Shown: positions 41,052-52,083, counted from the stretch's first letter. The stretch is 64,000 nt of DNA from Flavobacteriaceae bacterium PS02336 (GCA_029960065.1 JASCOF010000001.1:372001-436000), one strand, 5' to 3'. The notes: a model not told the origin generated them from the sequence alone. Numbers and translations are program-made.

Positions 41052-43508
41052 TTGAAAATAGTAAATAAGTTCTATCCGCACGCCCTTGTTGTACTGGGCT
41101 TTATCCTTGTTTCATTAATTTATTTTTATCCAGTTCTACAGGGAAAACAGATTTTCCAGTCAGATATTGCTCAATATACCGGAATGGCAAAAGAGCAGAA
41201 TGATTTTAGAGCTGCCGAAAATGCAGAACCTTATTGGACAAATTCTGCTTTTGGCGGTATGCCGACTTATCAGCTTGGAGCTAATTATCCATATGATTTT
41301 GTAGGGAAAATTGATGATGTACTGCGTTTTCTGCCTCGTCCTGCAGATTACTTATTTTTATATTTCCTTGGTTTCTATGGTTTGCTTTTAGTTTTAAAAA
41401 CAGATCCGTTAAAAGCTTTTATTGGAGCTATTGCCTTTGGTTTTTCAACTTACATGATCATTATTTTAGGAGTAGGTCATAATGCAAAAGCACATGCTAT
41501 TGCTTATATGCCTTTGGTTATAGCCGGATTTATACTCGTCTTTCAGAAAAAGTATATATGGGGAGGTCTGCTCACTATGTTTGCAGTTGCATTGGAAGTA
41601 AATGCTAATCACTTCCAAATGACCTATTATTTATTAATTTTCTTATTGATTCTTTCAGGTTATTATGCTTTTGAGTTTATTAAAAACAAAGAATATAAGC
41701 CGCTTTTAATTTCAGTTGTAACTCTAGTTATTGCTGGTGCTTTTGCTATTGGAGCAAATGCTGGAAATTTATTAGCGACAAGTGAATATGCAAAATACAG
41801 TATTAGAGATAAAAGTGAATTGACTTTTAATCCAGATGGATCTAAAAATGAAACCACTGCGTCTATGACGACAGAATATATTACTGAATATAGCTATGGT
41901 ATTGCAGAAAGTTTGAATTTAATTGCTCCAAGAATTTTTGGAGGCTCAAGTCATGAAAATGTAGGTACAGATAGCCGTATGTATAATTTCATGTTAGAAA
42001 AAGGAGCTTCACCAAGTCAGGCACAAGATTTTGTTTCGGGTATGCCTACTTATTGGGGCGATCAGCCAATTGTTTCTGCGCCGGCATATATTGGTGCTGT
42101 TGTATTCTTTTTAGCAGTGCTGGCATTATTTATTGACGAAAGAAAAATTAAATACGTATTCTTAACCGGTGCACTTTTTACATTGGTACTTTCTTGGGGT
42201 AAAAACTTTTCTTTGCTGACAAACTTTTTTATAGAGTATGTTCCAATGTATGATAAGTTTAGAGCTGTTTCTTCAATTCAGGTTATTTTAGAATTATGCT
42301 TTCCTGTTTTAGCTGTTATGGGTTTACAGTCTTTCTTCAAGGCAAAAGATGAACCGAAATTACAGCAGAAAGCTTTAGTACAGACAGGAGTTTTTGGTTT
42401 AGGAGTGCTTGTAATTTTACTTATTGCTAAAAGTTTTTTCCATTTTACGGGAACAAACGATCAATATTTCTTAGAAAGTTATGGTCCTGATTTTGTGGAC
42501 GCGTTAAAAGAAGATAGGGTTACAATGTATTATGCAGATTTATTACGATCTGGTTTCTTAATTATAGTCACTTTTGTAATTCTTTGGTTGTTCATTAAAA
42601 ATAAATTTTCGCAAACAACAACGCTAGTCGTAGTTGGAATTGTAATGATTTTTGATTTGTTTTTCGTGGACAAGAAATACGTGTCAGCAAAAGATTTCGT
42701 AAGCCCTGTTCAGATAGCAGCTCCTTTTCAAGAAACACCTGCCGATTCTCAGATATTAAAAGATACTTCAGTTTACCGCGTTTTTGATCTTCAAGGACAA
42801 TTACAAGGAAGATCTTCTTATTTTCATAAAACAATTGGAGGATATAGTGCTGTAAGACCTAGAAGAATGCAGCAATTATACGATTATCAAATTTCTAGAA
42901 ACAACCTGGAAATACTTAATATGCTAAATGTTAAGTATGTAATTCAAGTGGATAAAGAAGGAAACCAAATTCCAACTATCAATCCAGATGCTAATGGAAA
43001 TGCTTGGTTTGTAAGCTCTGTGAAATTGGTAAACAAGGCAGATGATGTTATGAAAGCGCTGAATACTTTGGATACTAAAAAAGTAGCTGTTTTTAACGTT
43101 CACGAACACGAGGGTAAATTTCCAAATGCACGTTTAAAGAAACCTTGGGATGCAACGGGAACTATTAATGTTGTGGAATACAAACCAAATTACATCAAAT
43201 ATAAATCGGAAAATGAAAAAGATGGTTTAGCTGTTTTTTCTGAAATGTATTATAAAAATGGCTGGAACGCATACATTGATGGTAAATTGACAGATCATTT
43301 CCCGGTTGATTATGTTTTAAGAGGAATGGAAATTCCTGGCGGAAAACATACGATTGAGTTTAAATTTGAACCTCAGGTTATTAAAACTGGAGGAACAATT
43401 ACTTTGATTAGCTCAATTGGAATGCTGGTTCTTTTAATTGGTGGAATTTATTTTGAGAAATTCTTCCGCAAAGATTCACAAAGTAATCACGGAGAAACTC
43501 AAAAATAA
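41052..43508 (+). CDS. YfhO-family membrane glycosyltransferase-like protein
   Basis: 818 residues starting with TTG (no in-frame ATG occurs before residue 44). About 13 membrane helices alternate with short loops, followed by a C-terminal periplasmic domain (about 560-790) and a last helix. YfhO proteins resemble GT-C glycosyltransferases; in Bacillus the protein decorates teichoic acid. Here the conserved first loop contains the acidic motif FQSDIAQYTGM and the pair AEPYWTNSAFGGMPTY. Sugar donor and target are unknown. Genes for a soluble glycosyltransferase and a flippase follow, suggesting surface glycan synthesis. Confidence 0.88.
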   Translation: MKIVNKFYPHALVVLGFILVSLIYFYPVLQGKQIFQSDIAQYTGMAKEQNDFRAAENAEPYWTNSAFGGMPTYQLGANYPYDFVGKIDDVLRFLPRPADYLFLYFLGFYGLLLVLKTDPLKAFIGAIAFGFSTYMIIILGVGHNAKAHAIAYMPLVIAGFILVFQKKYIWGGLLTMFAVALEVNANHFQMTYYLLIFLLILSGYYAFEFIKNKEYKPLLISVVTLVIAGAFAIGANAGNLLATSEYAKYSIRDKSELTFNPDGSKNETTASMTTEYITEYSYGIAESLNLIAPRIFGGSSHENVGTDSRMYNFMLEKGASPSQAQDFVSGMPTYWGDQPIVSAPAYIGAVVFFLAVLALFIDERKIKYVFLTGALFTLVLSWGKNFSLLTNFFIEYVPMYDKFRAVSSIQVILELCFPVLAVMGLQSFFKAKDEPKLQQKALVQTGVFGLGVLVILLIAKSFFHFTGTNDQYFLESYGPDFVDALKEDRVTMYYADLLRSGFLIIVTFVILWLFIKNKFSQTTTLVVVGIVMIFDLFFVDKKYVSAKDFVSPVQIAAPFQETPADSQILKDTSVYRVFDLQGQLQGRSSYFHKTIGGYSAVRPRRMQQLYDYQISRNNLEILNMLNVKYVIQVDKEGNQIPTINPDANGNAWFVSSVKLVNKADDVMKALNTLDTKKVAVFNVHEHEGKFPNARLKKPWDATGTINVVEYKPNYIKYKSENEKDGLAVFSEMYYKNGWNAYIDGKLTDHFPVDYVLRGMEIPGGKHTIEFKFEPQVIKTGGTITLISSIGMLVLLIGGIYFEKFFRKDSQSNHGETQK

Positions 43509-43514
43509 TTTAAA

Positions 43515-43562
43515 AATCTTTGTGACACTTAGCGAATGCTTTGCGAATCTCTGTGAAACTGA
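43515..43562. repeat. Short degenerate spacer repeat (CTTTGTGA / CTTTGCGA)
   Basis: Units CTTTGTGACACTTAG, CTTTGCGAATCTCTGTGAAA lie between the YfhO and glycosyltransferase genes. Their likeness to CTTTGCG-type spacers known from flavobacteria is from memory. Confidence 0.4.
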
Positions 43563-43574
43563 ATAAATAATAAA

Positions 43575-44861
43575 TTGGAACAAAAAAAACTCTTAATAAT
43601 TACCTATTACTTTCCGCCTGCTGGTGGACCGGGCGTACAGCGTTGGCTGAAATTTGTAAAATATCTGCCGGAATTTGATGTGCAACCCATCGTTTATGTT
43701 CCAGAAAATCCGACTTATCCAATTGTAGATGAAGGTTTGGTAAGTCAAATATCAGATAAAGTAATTGTTTTGAAGAATAAAATTTGGGAGCCTTATCAAT
43801 TGGCTTCTATTTTTTCAAAGAATAAAACCAAAAAAATCAGTTCTGGAATTTTTCCACAGAAGAAAAAACAGACTTTTTTAGATAAAACTTTTCTTTGGGT
43901 TCGCGGCAATCTTTTTATTCCCGATGCTCGTGTTTTTTGGGTAAAACCATCAGTCACTTATTTAGAAAAATATATTCAGGAAAACAATATTGATACGATT
44001 GTAACTTCTGGCCCGCCGCACAGTCTGCACTTAATTGGGTTGGAATTACAAAAGAAATTAAACGTAAAATGGTTTGCTGATTTCCGTGATCCTTGGACAA
44101 CTATTGGGTATCATAAAGCACTTCGTTTGTCTTCTTACGCCGAAAAGAAACATAAAAGTTTAGAGCATAAGGTTTTAAATTCTGCAGATGAAATTATTGT
44201 AACCAGTAAAACAACAAAAACAGAATTTGAAGTTATCACTAAAAGACCAATTACTGTAATTACAAATGGTTATGATGTAGAAACGGTTGAAAAGCAGACT
44301 TTAGACGATAAGTTTACTTTGGCTCATATTGGTTCTTTCTTGTCAGATAGAAATCCGCCTTTTCTTTGGGAAGTTTTAGTTGAATTACTGAACGAAGTTC
44401 CAGAGTTTAAAAAGCATTTAGAAATTAAATTGATTGGAGCAGTAAGCCAAGAAGTATTAGATGCTATAAAAGAATACCAATTAAATGATTATTTGAATTT
44501 ATTGGGATATGTTTCTCATCAAGAAGCAGTTGCTCACCAAAGAAAATCTCAGGCTTTACTTTTAATAGAAATTAATTCTGAAGATACTAAAAGTATTATT
44601 CCTGGAAAATTATTTGAATACATGGTTTCAAATCGTCCAATAATCGCAATCGGTCCGCAAGGTTCTGACTTTGCAGATATCGTGACACAAACCAATACTG
44701 GAGTATTTTTTGATTATTCTGAAAAAGCGAAGTTAAAAAGTGTAATTTTGGACTTTTTTAATCAGTATTTGGAAGGGAAATTGCAATCGCACGGAATTGG
44801 TTTACAGCAATATTCCAGAAAAAACCTTACCAAACAGTTAGCGGATCTGATTAAAAAATAA
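43575..44861 (+). CDS. Glycosyltransferase, GT4-like GT-B fold
   Basis: 428 residues, TTG start; no other start is near. The N-terminal Rossmann half opens with LLIITYYFPPAGGPGVQRWLKF, typical of GT4 proteins, and includes TSGPPHSLHLIG and WFADFRDPWTT. The C-terminal half has LAHIGSFLSDRNP, LNLLGYVSHQEAV and the donor-binding EDTKSIIPGKLFEYMVSNRPIIAIGP region. Likely adds a sugar to a cell-surface glycan or lipid at the cytoplasmic face. It sits 66 bp after YfhO and 51 bp before a flippase. Confidence 0.9.
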   Translation: MEQKKLLIITYYFPPAGGPGVQRWLKFVKYLPEFDVQPIVYVPENPTYPIVDEGLVSQISDKVIVLKNKIWEPYQLASIFSKNKTKKISSGIFPQKKKQTFLDKTFLWVRGNLFIPDARVFWVKPSVTYLEKYIQENNIDTIVTSGPPHSLHLIGLELQKKLNVKWFADFRDPWTTIGYHKALRLSSYAEKKHKSLEHKVLNSADEIIVTSKTTKTEFEVITKRPITVITNGYDVETVEKQTLDDKFTLAHIGSFLSDRNPPFLWEVLVELLNEVPEFKKHLEIKLIGAVSQEVLDAIKEYQLNDYLNLLGYVSHQEAVAHQRKSQALLLIEINSEDTKSIIPGKLFEYMVSNRPIIAIGPQGSDFADIVTQTNTGVFFDYSEKAKLKSVILDFFNQYLEGKLQSHGIGLQQYSRKNLTKQLADLIKK

Positions 44862-44876
44862 TCAATTAAAAATCAA

Positions 44877-44892
44877 TCCCGAGGCTTCGGGA
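44877..44892. terminator. Small GC hairpin between glycosyltransferase and flippase genes
   Basis: TCCCGA, GGCT loop, TCGGGA without a T run. It may be only a repeat remnant or an attenuating hairpin. Confidence 0.4.
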
Positions 44893-44912
44893 CTACAATC
44901 TAAACTCAAGAA

Positions 44913-46382
44913 ATGGGTATTGTCTTAAATCAGTCTTTTAAAAACACTATAATTACATACATTGGTTTTGGTATTGGAGCCATCAATACATTATATCTTT
45001 ATCCTGTTTTTCTTGGTGCAACTTATTATGCATTAACTAATTATATTACTTCTGCTGCGAACGTGATTATGCCTTTATTTGCAATCGGAATGCAGAATAC
45101 CTTGGTGAAATTTTATTCTCAGTACAAAACCGAGGAAGAAAGGGAGCAATTTCTCTCTTTTACTGCCTTGTTTCCTGTTTTGATGTCTATTCCTTTAGGA
45201 CTCATCGGAATCTTTTTCTATGATGATATTACAGATTTTGTTTCTAAAGAAAATCCTGTCGTTCGAGAATTCATGCTTTTAATTCCTTTTATAGGAATCT
45301 GTATGGCTTATTTTGAGATTTTTTATGCTTGGGCAAGAGTACATATGCATTCGGTTTTTGGGAATTTTATTAAAGAAGTGGGTTTAAGACTGCTGTCAAC
45401 ATTTGCTTTAATCGGATTGTATTTTAACTGGATTACACTAGTTCAGTTTGTGTATGTGACTGCAGTAATTTATTTCGTAGCTTTTTTAGTAACAATGTTT
45501 TACGCTTTCTACATTAAAAAGCCAAATTTCCAGATTACTATTCCTGAAAATGTAAAAAGTGTAATGGAATATACTTTTTATATTATTTTATCAGGAAGTG
45601 TTGCTAATTTACTTTTAGATGGTGATAAGTTGATGCTGAATCAATATATGAAAATTGAAAATATCGCTTATTATTCAGTTGCAACTTATATTGCATTAGT
45701 AATTTCGGTTCCAAGCCGTGCCATGCATCAAATTGTTTATCCAATTACAGCCAAATTGATGCACGAAAACAAACATGATGAGCTGAATCAATTGTATAAA
45801 AAAACGTCCATCAATCTGCAAATCGTTGGCGGATTTGTGATGCTTTGTATTTTCGTAAATATTAGCCAGTTATATGAGTTGGTTCCAAAAGAATACAGCG
45901 GTGGAATTCCTGTGGTTTTTATGATTGGTTTGTCTAAGTATTTTGATTTGATTTTGGGAAATAACAATGCAATTATCTTTAATACAAAATATTACAGAAT
46001 GGTGTTGTACTTAGGTCTAATGCTGGTTGTTTTAACCGTAATTTTAAATATGATATTTATTCCAATTTTTGGAATTTTCGGTTCTGCTTTTGCAACACTT
46101 TTATCTATTACTTTGTACAGTTTAGCTAAATTGCTTTTTGTAGTTAAAAAACTTCATTTGTATCCGTTTACCAAGCAAACTATTTATTCAATGCTATTAA
46201 CATTTGCTTTGTTTTTAGTGTTTTATTTCTGGGAATTTCCATTTTTCCAGTTAATCAGTATCGCTTTAAAGTCGGTTTTAGTAACAATTTTATATCTGTA
46301 TTTAAATTATAAATTTAAAATTTCACCAGACATTAACAGTGTTATTGATTCTATTTTAAAGAAGGTCGGAATCAAAATTTAA
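44913..46382 (+). CDS. Polysaccharide flippase-type membrane protein (MOP superfamily)
   Basis: 489 residues with about 14 membrane helices and no large soluble domain. Features such as the start FKNTIITYIGFGIGAINTLYL, VANLLLDGDKLMLNQYM in the middle and GIFGSAFATLLSITLYSLAKL near the end fit Wzx/MurJ-type exporters of lipid-linked sugars. The preceding glycosyltransferase supports export of a glycan intermediate across the inner membrane. Substrate unknown. Confidence 0.88.
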   Translation: MGIVLNQSFKNTIITYIGFGIGAINTLYLYPVFLGATYYALTNYITSAANVIMPLFAIGMQNTLVKFYSQYKTEEEREQFLSFTALFPVLMSIPLGLIGIFFYDDITDFVSKENPVVREFMLLIPFIGICMAYFEIFYAWARVHMHSVFGNFIKEVGLRLLSTFALIGLYFNWITLVQFVYVTAVIYFVAFLVTMFYAFYIKKPNFQITIPENVKSVMEYTFYIILSGSVANLLLDGDKLMLNQYMKIENIAYYSVATYIALVISVPSRAMHQIVYPITAKLMHENKHDELNQLYKKTSINLQIVGGFVMLCIFVNISQLYELVPKEYSGGIPVVFMIGLSKYFDLILGNNNAIIFNTKYYRMVLYLGLMLVVLTVILNMIFIPIFGIFGSAFATLLSITLYSLAKLLFVVKKLHLYPFTKQTIYSMLLTFALFLVFYFWEFPFFQLISIALKSVLVTILYLYLNYKFKISPDINSVIDSILKKVGIKI

Positions 46383-46435
46383 TTAGAAGTTGTAGGAAAA
46401 AAGCAAGTAATTTAAAATCGTAAGTTTTTTGTTTT

Positions 46436-46443
46436 TATATTTG
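46436..46443 (+). promoter_or_regulatory. Candidate -7 box for the MscS gene
   Basis: TATATTTG, 34 bp before the start codon. Confidence 0.45.
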
Positions 46444-46477
46444 TTAGAAAGGATAACTAATTTATTTCTAATAGAAT

Positions 46478-48130
46478 ATGAGAATAAAAATACTTAGGTT
46501 ATTAGCTTTCTTTCCTGTTTTGTTTTCACTTTCGATATTGGGACAAACCAATAAACTGAAAACTTCAGATACCACAATTGTAAAAACGAACCTAAAAGGT
46601 TATCCTGTAAGTCCTTTTAAAGACACGCTTTTTTATGTCTACAATAATGTAGGATCATTTCCTGCTAAAGAGCGCGCAGAATACATCTCAAATAAAATAA
46701 AAAGGCTTTACAACGAATCTTTTTTTGAAAAGGACTCCATAAAAGTGGTTCCTTCTGAAGTTTCTACGGACATTGTTTATAAAGAAGATTTGGTAATCAT
46801 GTCCGTTTTAGAATCAGATGGGAAGGTAGAAAATCAAACAAGATCTTATATTGCTGCACGTAATTTAAAGCTGATTAAAAATGCAATAATTTATCAAAAC
46901 GAAAATTATTCACAGCTTCCTAAAAGGTTTGGATATACTGCTTTACTTGTTCTCATTATTGGTTTAATATTATTTCTGGCTGGAAAAGTCTTCAATCTAA
47001 TCAAAAGATACATTGTTAAGAACAAAGCAAAATACTTTAAAGGAGTAAATTATAATAAGGTTAAAATTTTATCACCAGATAAACAGCTGTTTCTATTTCT
47101 TAGGTTGTACGGTATTATAAAAATTATAACACTTATCCTGATCGTTTATTTGTCGCTTCCACTTTTGTTCAGCATTTTTCCCGCAACAAAAGATTATACC
47201 ACGACGCTCCTTAAATGGATTTTAACGCCGGCAAAATCCGCTTTAATGGGATTTGTTGGTTTTCTGCCTAGTCTATTTACTATTATTGTGATCGTGATTA
47301 TTTTTAAGTATTCTTTAAAAGTTATAAAGTTTTTTTTCTATGAAATAAAATCAGAAAACATAAAAATTGATGGATTTTACAGTGATTGGGCGCTTCCAAC
47401 ATTCAATGTCATAAGATTGTTAATGTATGCATTTATGCTGGTAATTATTTTTCCTTATTTACCAGGTTCAGATTCTCCTATTTTCAAAGGAGTTTCCGTA
47501 TTTGTCGGGGTTTTATTTTCTCTTGGATCTTCTAATGCAATTGCTAATATGGTTGCAGGATTGGTAATTACTTATATGCGTCCTTTTAAAATTGGTGATT
47601 ACATAAAAATTGGCGATGTAAGTGGCGAAGTTATCGAAAAAACGGCGTTGGTTACTAGAATTAGAACTCCAAAATTTGAAGATATTACTATTCCTAATTC
47701 TACGGTATTATCTAGCACATCTACAAATTATTCAGCAAATACAAAACAATCTACGAGCGGTTTATTAATTCATACCACAGTTACAATTGGTTATGATGTG
47801 CCTTGGGCAGAAATTCATTCGGCTCTGATAGAGGCGGCTTTAAATACTGAAATGACAGAAAAAGAGCCAAAACCATTCGTGCTCCAAACCAGTTTAGATG
47901 ACTTTTATGTATCTTATCAAATTAATGTCTATACTAAAGAACCTACAAAACAGCCTAGAATTTACTCCTCTCTGCATCAAAATATTCAAGACTCTTTCAA
48001 TGCGGCTGGAATCGAAATAATGTCGCCCCATTATAGTGCGTTAAGAGAAGGAAATGTAACGACAATTCCTCCTAATTATTTAAAAGAAGATTATGAAGCT
48101 CCAGCTTTTATTTTTAAGAATAAAAGTTAA
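46478..48130 (+). CDS. Mechanosensitive channel of the MscS family
   Basis: 550 residues. Signal peptide (FPVLFSLSILGQ), a periplasmic N-terminal region to about 145, then four or five helices. The pore helix region reads SLGSSNAIANMVAGLVITYMRPFKIGDYIKIGDVSGEV, followed by the beta domain (VTRIRTPKFEDITIPNSTVLSS) and the C-terminal alpha/beta domain ending near 520. It opens under membrane tension to release osmolytes. The large N-terminal extension makes it longer than E. coli MscS (286 residues), closer to the YbdG/YnaI size class. Confidence 0.92.
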   Translation: MRIKILRLLAFFPVLFSLSILGQTNKLKTSDTTIVKTNLKGYPVSPFKDTLFYVYNNVGSFPAKERAEYISNKIKRLYNESFFEKDSIKVVPSEVSTDIVYKEDLVIMSVLESDGKVENQTRSYIAARNLKLIKNAIIYQNENYSQLPKRFGYTALLVLIIGLILFLAGKVFNLIKRYIVKNKAKYFKGVNYNKVKILSPDKQLFLFLRLYGIIKIITLILIVYLSLPLLFSIFPATKDYTTTLLKWILTPAKSALMGFVGFLPSLFTIIVIVIIFKYSLKVIKFFFYEIKSENIKIDGFYSDWALPTFNVIRLLMYAFMLVIIFPYLPGSDSPIFKGVSVFVGVLFSLGSSNAIANMVAGLVITYMRPFKIGDYIKIGDVSGEVIEKTALVTRIRTPKFEDITIPNSTVLSSTSTNYSANTKQSTSGLLIHTTVTIGYDVPWAEIHSALIEAALNTEMTEKEPKPFVLQTSLDDFYVSYQINVYTKEPTKQPRIYSSLHQNIQDSFNAAGIEIMSPHYSALREGNVTTIPPNYLKEDYEAPAFIFKNKS

Positions 48131-48359
48131 GAAATTGAAAAACACTCATTAAATAATAAATTTTAACACATATATATTTTGTAATTAATTAGATAAAAAT
48201 TAACTTTATGCTGAAAATTTGACAGTACTTAGAATAATTTACAGAATTATTTCTAACAAAATCCTTAATTTTAGGTATTGTTTTGTTTTTTATTATTGAA
48301 TACTTTTACAATAAATTGTGCAAGAAAAAGTTTATGGATTAATGTAGTACAGAATAATT

Positions 48360-48659
48360 ATGAAAGACAATCATCTCAGCCAGGAACAAAGCATGCAAGT
48401 ATTTTCAAATATGATATCAAACAAAGTTCATAATGGATTTACTTTGGAAGAAAGAAATGATGAATTCCTTTTCGCAGTTTTATCAAAAGGAGGAAAGGTA
48501 GTTAATCACAGTTTAAATTTCATGATTTTTTGTTTAACGCTCGGGTTATGGTCATTTGCTTGGCTGTATTTAACCTTTGAAGCATCAAAACAAAAAAAGA
48601 TTTTAGTAGCTATCGATGAAGATGGTTTTCCTTTTGAGGAAAGATGCTTGGTAGCGTAA
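48360..48659 (+). CDS. Small hypothetical protein with one or two membrane segments
   Basis: 99 residues. A polar N-terminal half (MKDNHLSQEQSMQVFSNMIS) precedes a hydrophobic stretch (FMIFCLTLGLWSFAWLYLTF, about 55-75) that may hold a helical hairpin, and a short charged tail. No family recognised. The 229-bp region upstream contains only a possible promoter around 48276-48308 (TATTG, TACTTTTA) and no other gene. It ends at a strong bidirectional terminator shared with uvrA. Confidence 0.6.
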   Translation: MKDNHLSQEQSMQVFSNMISNKVHNGFTLEERNDEFLFAVLSKGGKVVNHSLNFMIFCLTLGLWSFAWLYLTFEASKQKKILVAIDEDGFPFEERCLVA

Positions 48660-48686
48660 AGATTAAAAAGAGAAATAAAATAAGAA

Positions 48687-48734
48687 AAGCCATAAATACA
48701 AACTAATCAATTGTATTTATGGCTTAATTTTTTT
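48687..48734. terminator. Bidirectional terminator before uvrA
   Basis: Perfect 15-bp stem AAGCCATAAATACAA (48687-48701) with TTGTATTTATGGCTT (48711-48725), then a T run on the plus strand. Confidence 0.88.
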
Positions 48735-48745
48735 TATAATGTTTC

Positions 48746-51541
48746 TTATAATTTGTCTTTTAAGTAAACACCCGTTACGGATTCTTTAACTTTAACAATA
48801 TCTTCTGGGGTTCCCGAAGCTAGTAAATGTCCGCCGTTTTCACCTCCTTCTGGACCCAGATCCAAAATCCAGTCGGCACATTTTATTAAATCCAGATTAT
48901 GTTCGATTACGATTATAGAATGTCCTTTTTCTATTAAAGCATCGAAAGAAGCCAGCAGTTTTTTAATGTCATGAAAATGAAGTCCAGTTGTAGGTTCATC
49001 AAATACAAAAAGCGCTTTGTCTTTTGTTGCTCCTTTTACTAGAAACGAAGCTAGTTTAATACGCTGTGCTTCACCACCCGAAAGAGTAGAAGAGGATTGG
49101 CCTAACTGTACATATCCTAAACCAACATCCTTTAAAGGCTGTAATTTCTGAGTGATTTTAGTTTGTTTGTTTTTTTCGAAGAAAGCAATCGCATCATCAA
49201 TAGTCATAGTAAGAACGTCATTGATGTTTTGATTATCGAAAGTAACCTCTAAAATCTCTTTTTTAAATCGTTTTCCGCTACAAGTTTCACAAGGAAGCGA
49301 AACATCTGCCATAAACACCATCTCGACGTTTATAGAGCCTTCTCCTTTACAAGTTTCACATCGGCCTCCATCAACATTAAAAGAAAAATGTTTAGCCTGA
49401 TAACCTCTTATTTTCGATAATTTTTCTTTTGCATACAAATCCCTAATATCATCATATGCTTTAATGTAAGTTACAGGATTGGATCTTGAACTTCTTCCTA
49501 TCGGATTCTGATCAACATATTCGATATGTTTGATCTGAGAAAAAGAACCTTTTAGTTCACTGAATTGCCCTGCTTTTTCGGCGGCGCTTTCCAGTTTTTT
49601 CTGCATGGCAGGAAATAAAATTTTTTTAATCAAGGTACTTTTTCCACTTCCAGATACACCTGTAACAACGGTTAAAACATCCAGAGGAAAAGTAACGTCA
49701 ATGTTTTTTAAGTTGTTTTCGCGCGCGCCAACAATGTCAATATGATTTTTAAACTTTCTTCTTTTTTTCGGAACAGAAATTTCTAAATCTCCATTAAGAT
49801 ATTTTGCGGTTAATGAATCTGATTTCAAGATTTCATCATAAGTTCCCTGGGCAACTAGTTTTCCTCCAAAAGTTCCAGCTTCTGGACCAATATCAATAAT
49901 CATATCAGCCGCTTTCATAATGTCTTCGTCGTGCTCCACGACAATAACAGTGTTTCCTAAATCTCGAAGAGAAAGCAGTACTTTAATCAATCTTTCAGAA
50001 TCTTTTGGATGTAGGCCAATACTTGGTTCATCCAAAATATACATCGATCCAACCAAACTGCTTCCAAGAGAAGTGGCAAGGTTAATACGCTGCGATTCAC
50101 CTCCAGAAAGTGTTGCCGAATTTCTATTTAAAGTAAGATAGTCTAATCCAACTTCTGTCAAGAAAGACAAACGATTATTAATTTCAACCATTAAACGTTT
50201 TGCGATTTGTTGTTCGTAAACGTTCAATTCAATATTCTTAAAAAAAGTAACCAAATGTTTAATTGGTAAATCAACTAAATCAGAAACCGTTTTTCCGTTG
50301 ATTTTTACATAAGATGCCTCTTCGCGTAAACGTTTGCCTTTACAAACATGACATTTCGTTTTACCTCGGTAACGCGATAACATGACACGGTTTTGAATCT
50401 TATAATTTTTTTCTTCTAATTCTCTAAAGAAATCATTTAATCCTTGAAAATATTGATTTCCTGTCCAGATTAAATCTTTTTGTTCTTCAGTTAATTGGAA
50501 ATAAGGTTTGTGAATTGGGAAATCAAATTTGTAAGCATGTTTTACAAATTCATCTTTATACCAGCTCATACTTTCGCCGCGCCAAGGATAAATAGCACTT
50601 TCAAAAACCGATAATGAAGTATTTGGAACAACCAGATCAGTATCAATTCCAATGATATTTCCATAACCTTCACAAGCAGGACAAGCGCCGTAAGGATTGT
50701 TGAAACTAAACAAATGTACGTTTGGCTCTAAAAAAGTGATTCCGTCCAATTCAAAATTATTTGAATAAGAGAATCTTTTTTCACCATTTAATTCCTGCAG
50801 ATAGCAAATTCCTTTTCCTTCAAAAAAAGCAGTTTGGACAGCATCGGCAAGACGGTTAAAGAATTCTTCTTCCTCTTTTACAACAATACGGTCTATAACT
50901 AATAAGATGTCTTTATTATCAAATTGGTGCAAATCTGAAGCAGAAAACTCATCAAGACGAACCATTTCGTTATCAACTAAAATACGGGCAAAACCTTGCT
51001 GCAGCAATATTTTAAGTTTGTCTTCTAATTGTCTTCCTTCTTCAAGATGAATAGGAGCAAGTAGAAGCCACCTGCTGTCAATAGGAAGTGTTTTAACGTC
51101 TGTAATAACATCTGTTACCGTATTTTTTTTGACTTCCTGCCCGGAAACGGGAGAATAAGTGCGGCCAATTCTGGCAAACAATAGTTTGATATAATCGTAA
51201 ATTTCTGTAGATGTTCCAACAGTAGAACGCGCATTGGTCGTATTTACCTTTTGCTCAATTGCAATTGCAGGAGCAATTCCTTTTATATATTCTACTTTTG
51301 GTTTGTCCAATCGACCCAAAAACTGACGGGCATAAGAAGATAAACTTTCTACATAACGTCTTTGTCCTTCGGCATATAAAGTATCAAAAGCCAAACTCGA
51401 TTTTCCAGAACCAGAAAGCCCTGTAATAACAACCAATTTATTTCTAGGTATAACAACATCTACATTTTTTAAGTTATGTACTTGTGCTCCTTTTATTATA
51501 ATATTTGATTTTGGGTCTATTTTAGAAAGGTCAATTTGCAT
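48746..51541 (-). CDS. uvrA: Excinuclease ABC subunit A
   Basis: 931 residues from the ATG at 51541 ([20 protein letters not shown]); the frame is open 10 codons further but that part overlaps the promoter box. UvrA scans DNA for bulky damage and loads UvrB in nucleotide excision repair. Both ABC modules are intact: Walker [10 protein letters not shown] and GVSGSGKST, signatures LSGGESQRI and LSGGEAQRI, Walker [13 protein letters not shown] and [12 protein letters not shown]. Zinc-binding CxxC pairs occur in [27 protein letters not shown] and PCETCSGKR. Monocistronic. Confidence 0.97.
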   Translation of the reverse strand: MQIDLSKIDPKSNIIIKGAQVHNLKNVDVVIPRNKLVVITGLSGSGKSSLAFDTLYAEGQRRYVESLSSYARQFLGRLDKPKVEYIKGIAPAIAIEQKVNTTNARSTVGTSTEIYDYIKLLFARIGRTYSPVSGQEVKKNTVTDVITDVKTLPIDSRWLLLAPIHLEEGRQLEDKLKILLQQGFARILVDNEMVRLDEFSASDLHQFDNKDILLVIDRIVVKEEEEFFNRLADAVQTAFFEGKGICYLQELNGEKRFSYSNNFELDGITFLEPNVHLFSFNNPYGACPACEGYGNIIGIDTDLVVPNTSLSVFESAIYPWRGESMSWYKDEFVKHAYKFDFPIHKPYFQLTEEQKDLIWTGNQYFQGLNDFFRELEEKNYKIQNRVMLSRYRGKTKCHVCKGKRLREEASYVKINGKTVSDLVDLPIKHLVTFFKNIELNVYEQQIAKRLMVEINNRLSFLTEVGLDYLTLNRNSATLSGGESQRINLATSLGSSLVGSMYILDEPSIGLHPKDSERLIKVLLSLRDLGNTVIVVEHDEDIMKAADMIIDIGPEAGTFGGKLVAQGTYDEILKSDSLTAKYLNGDLEISVPKKRRKFKNHIDIVGARENNLKNIDVTFPLDVLTVVTGVSGSGKSTLIKKILFPAMQKKLESAAEKAGQFSELKGSFSQIKHIEYVDQNPIGRSSRSNPVTYIKAYDDIRDLYAKEKLSKIRGYQAKHFSFNVDGGRCETCKGEGSINVEMVFMADVSLPCETCSGKRFKKEILEVTFDNQNINDVLTMTIDDAIAFFEKNKQTKITQKLQPLKDVGLGYVQLGQSSSTLSGGEAQRIKLASFLVKGATKDKALFVFDEPTTGLHFHDIKKLLASFDALIEKGHSIIVIEHNLDLIKCADWILDLGPEGGENGGHLLASGTPEDIVKVKESVTGVYLKDKL

Positions 51542-51558
51542 AAAAAAGTCAATTTTTA

Positions 51559-51566
51559 CAAAAGTA
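51559..51566 (-). promoter_or_regulatory. Candidate -7 box for uvrA
   Basis: Reads TACTTTTG on the minus strand, 17 bp before the chosen uvrA ATG; this supports the downstream start. Confidence 0.45.
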
Positions 51567-52083
51567 ATCAATTTTGAATTGGATTCTGTTAAGGATATAG
51601 TTCCAAATTTTAACTATTTTATCATAATTACAGCAAGTTAAAAAGATCCTCTAAAAATAAGTCCTTAGTAAATAAATGTTCCTTTTTTAAGAAGAGAATG
51701 TCACTTTTGGTAAATTACCTAAAAAAGAAAATAATTAAAAAAGCAGATTAATGAATAAAAAATTGTAATTTAAATCTAGATTTTAAGAATATAATGAACC
51801 GTTCATCGATTAAATTTAACGTTTGAGAGCTCATTTTTAAAGGGATTTAGCTAATTTTTATTTTGTGGATTTTTAGCCTTTTCTATGTAAAATTTAAGTT
51901 TAGTTTATTTTAATAAATGTTTTTCTTATAATTATTAGCAATTTTATTTGCTTTTTAAAACATTTATTTGTTAAATTTGGTCGCAATATTAACACAACTC
52001 AAAAAAAAGATTCGCCTATATAAAAAAACTACTTTTTAGAAAATTACTCCAAATTTTAAAATTAAAACTAAAAAGGTAGAATT
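51567..52083. other. Long A/T-rich divergent spacer between uvrA and the sigma gene
   Basis: About 540 bp without a coding frame that I would support. It holds the uvrA box near 51560 and the sigma promoter at 51947-51979. The middle part (51600-51940) is very A/T-rich with short T runs; I see no hairpin or repeat there. Confidence 0.6.
51947..51979 (+). promoter_or_regulatory. Promoter of the sigma-factor gene
   Basis: TTTG (51947-51950), 21 bp, TAAATTTG (51972-51979). The predicted leader of about 100 nt before the ATG is unusually long for this window. Confidence 0.65.
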
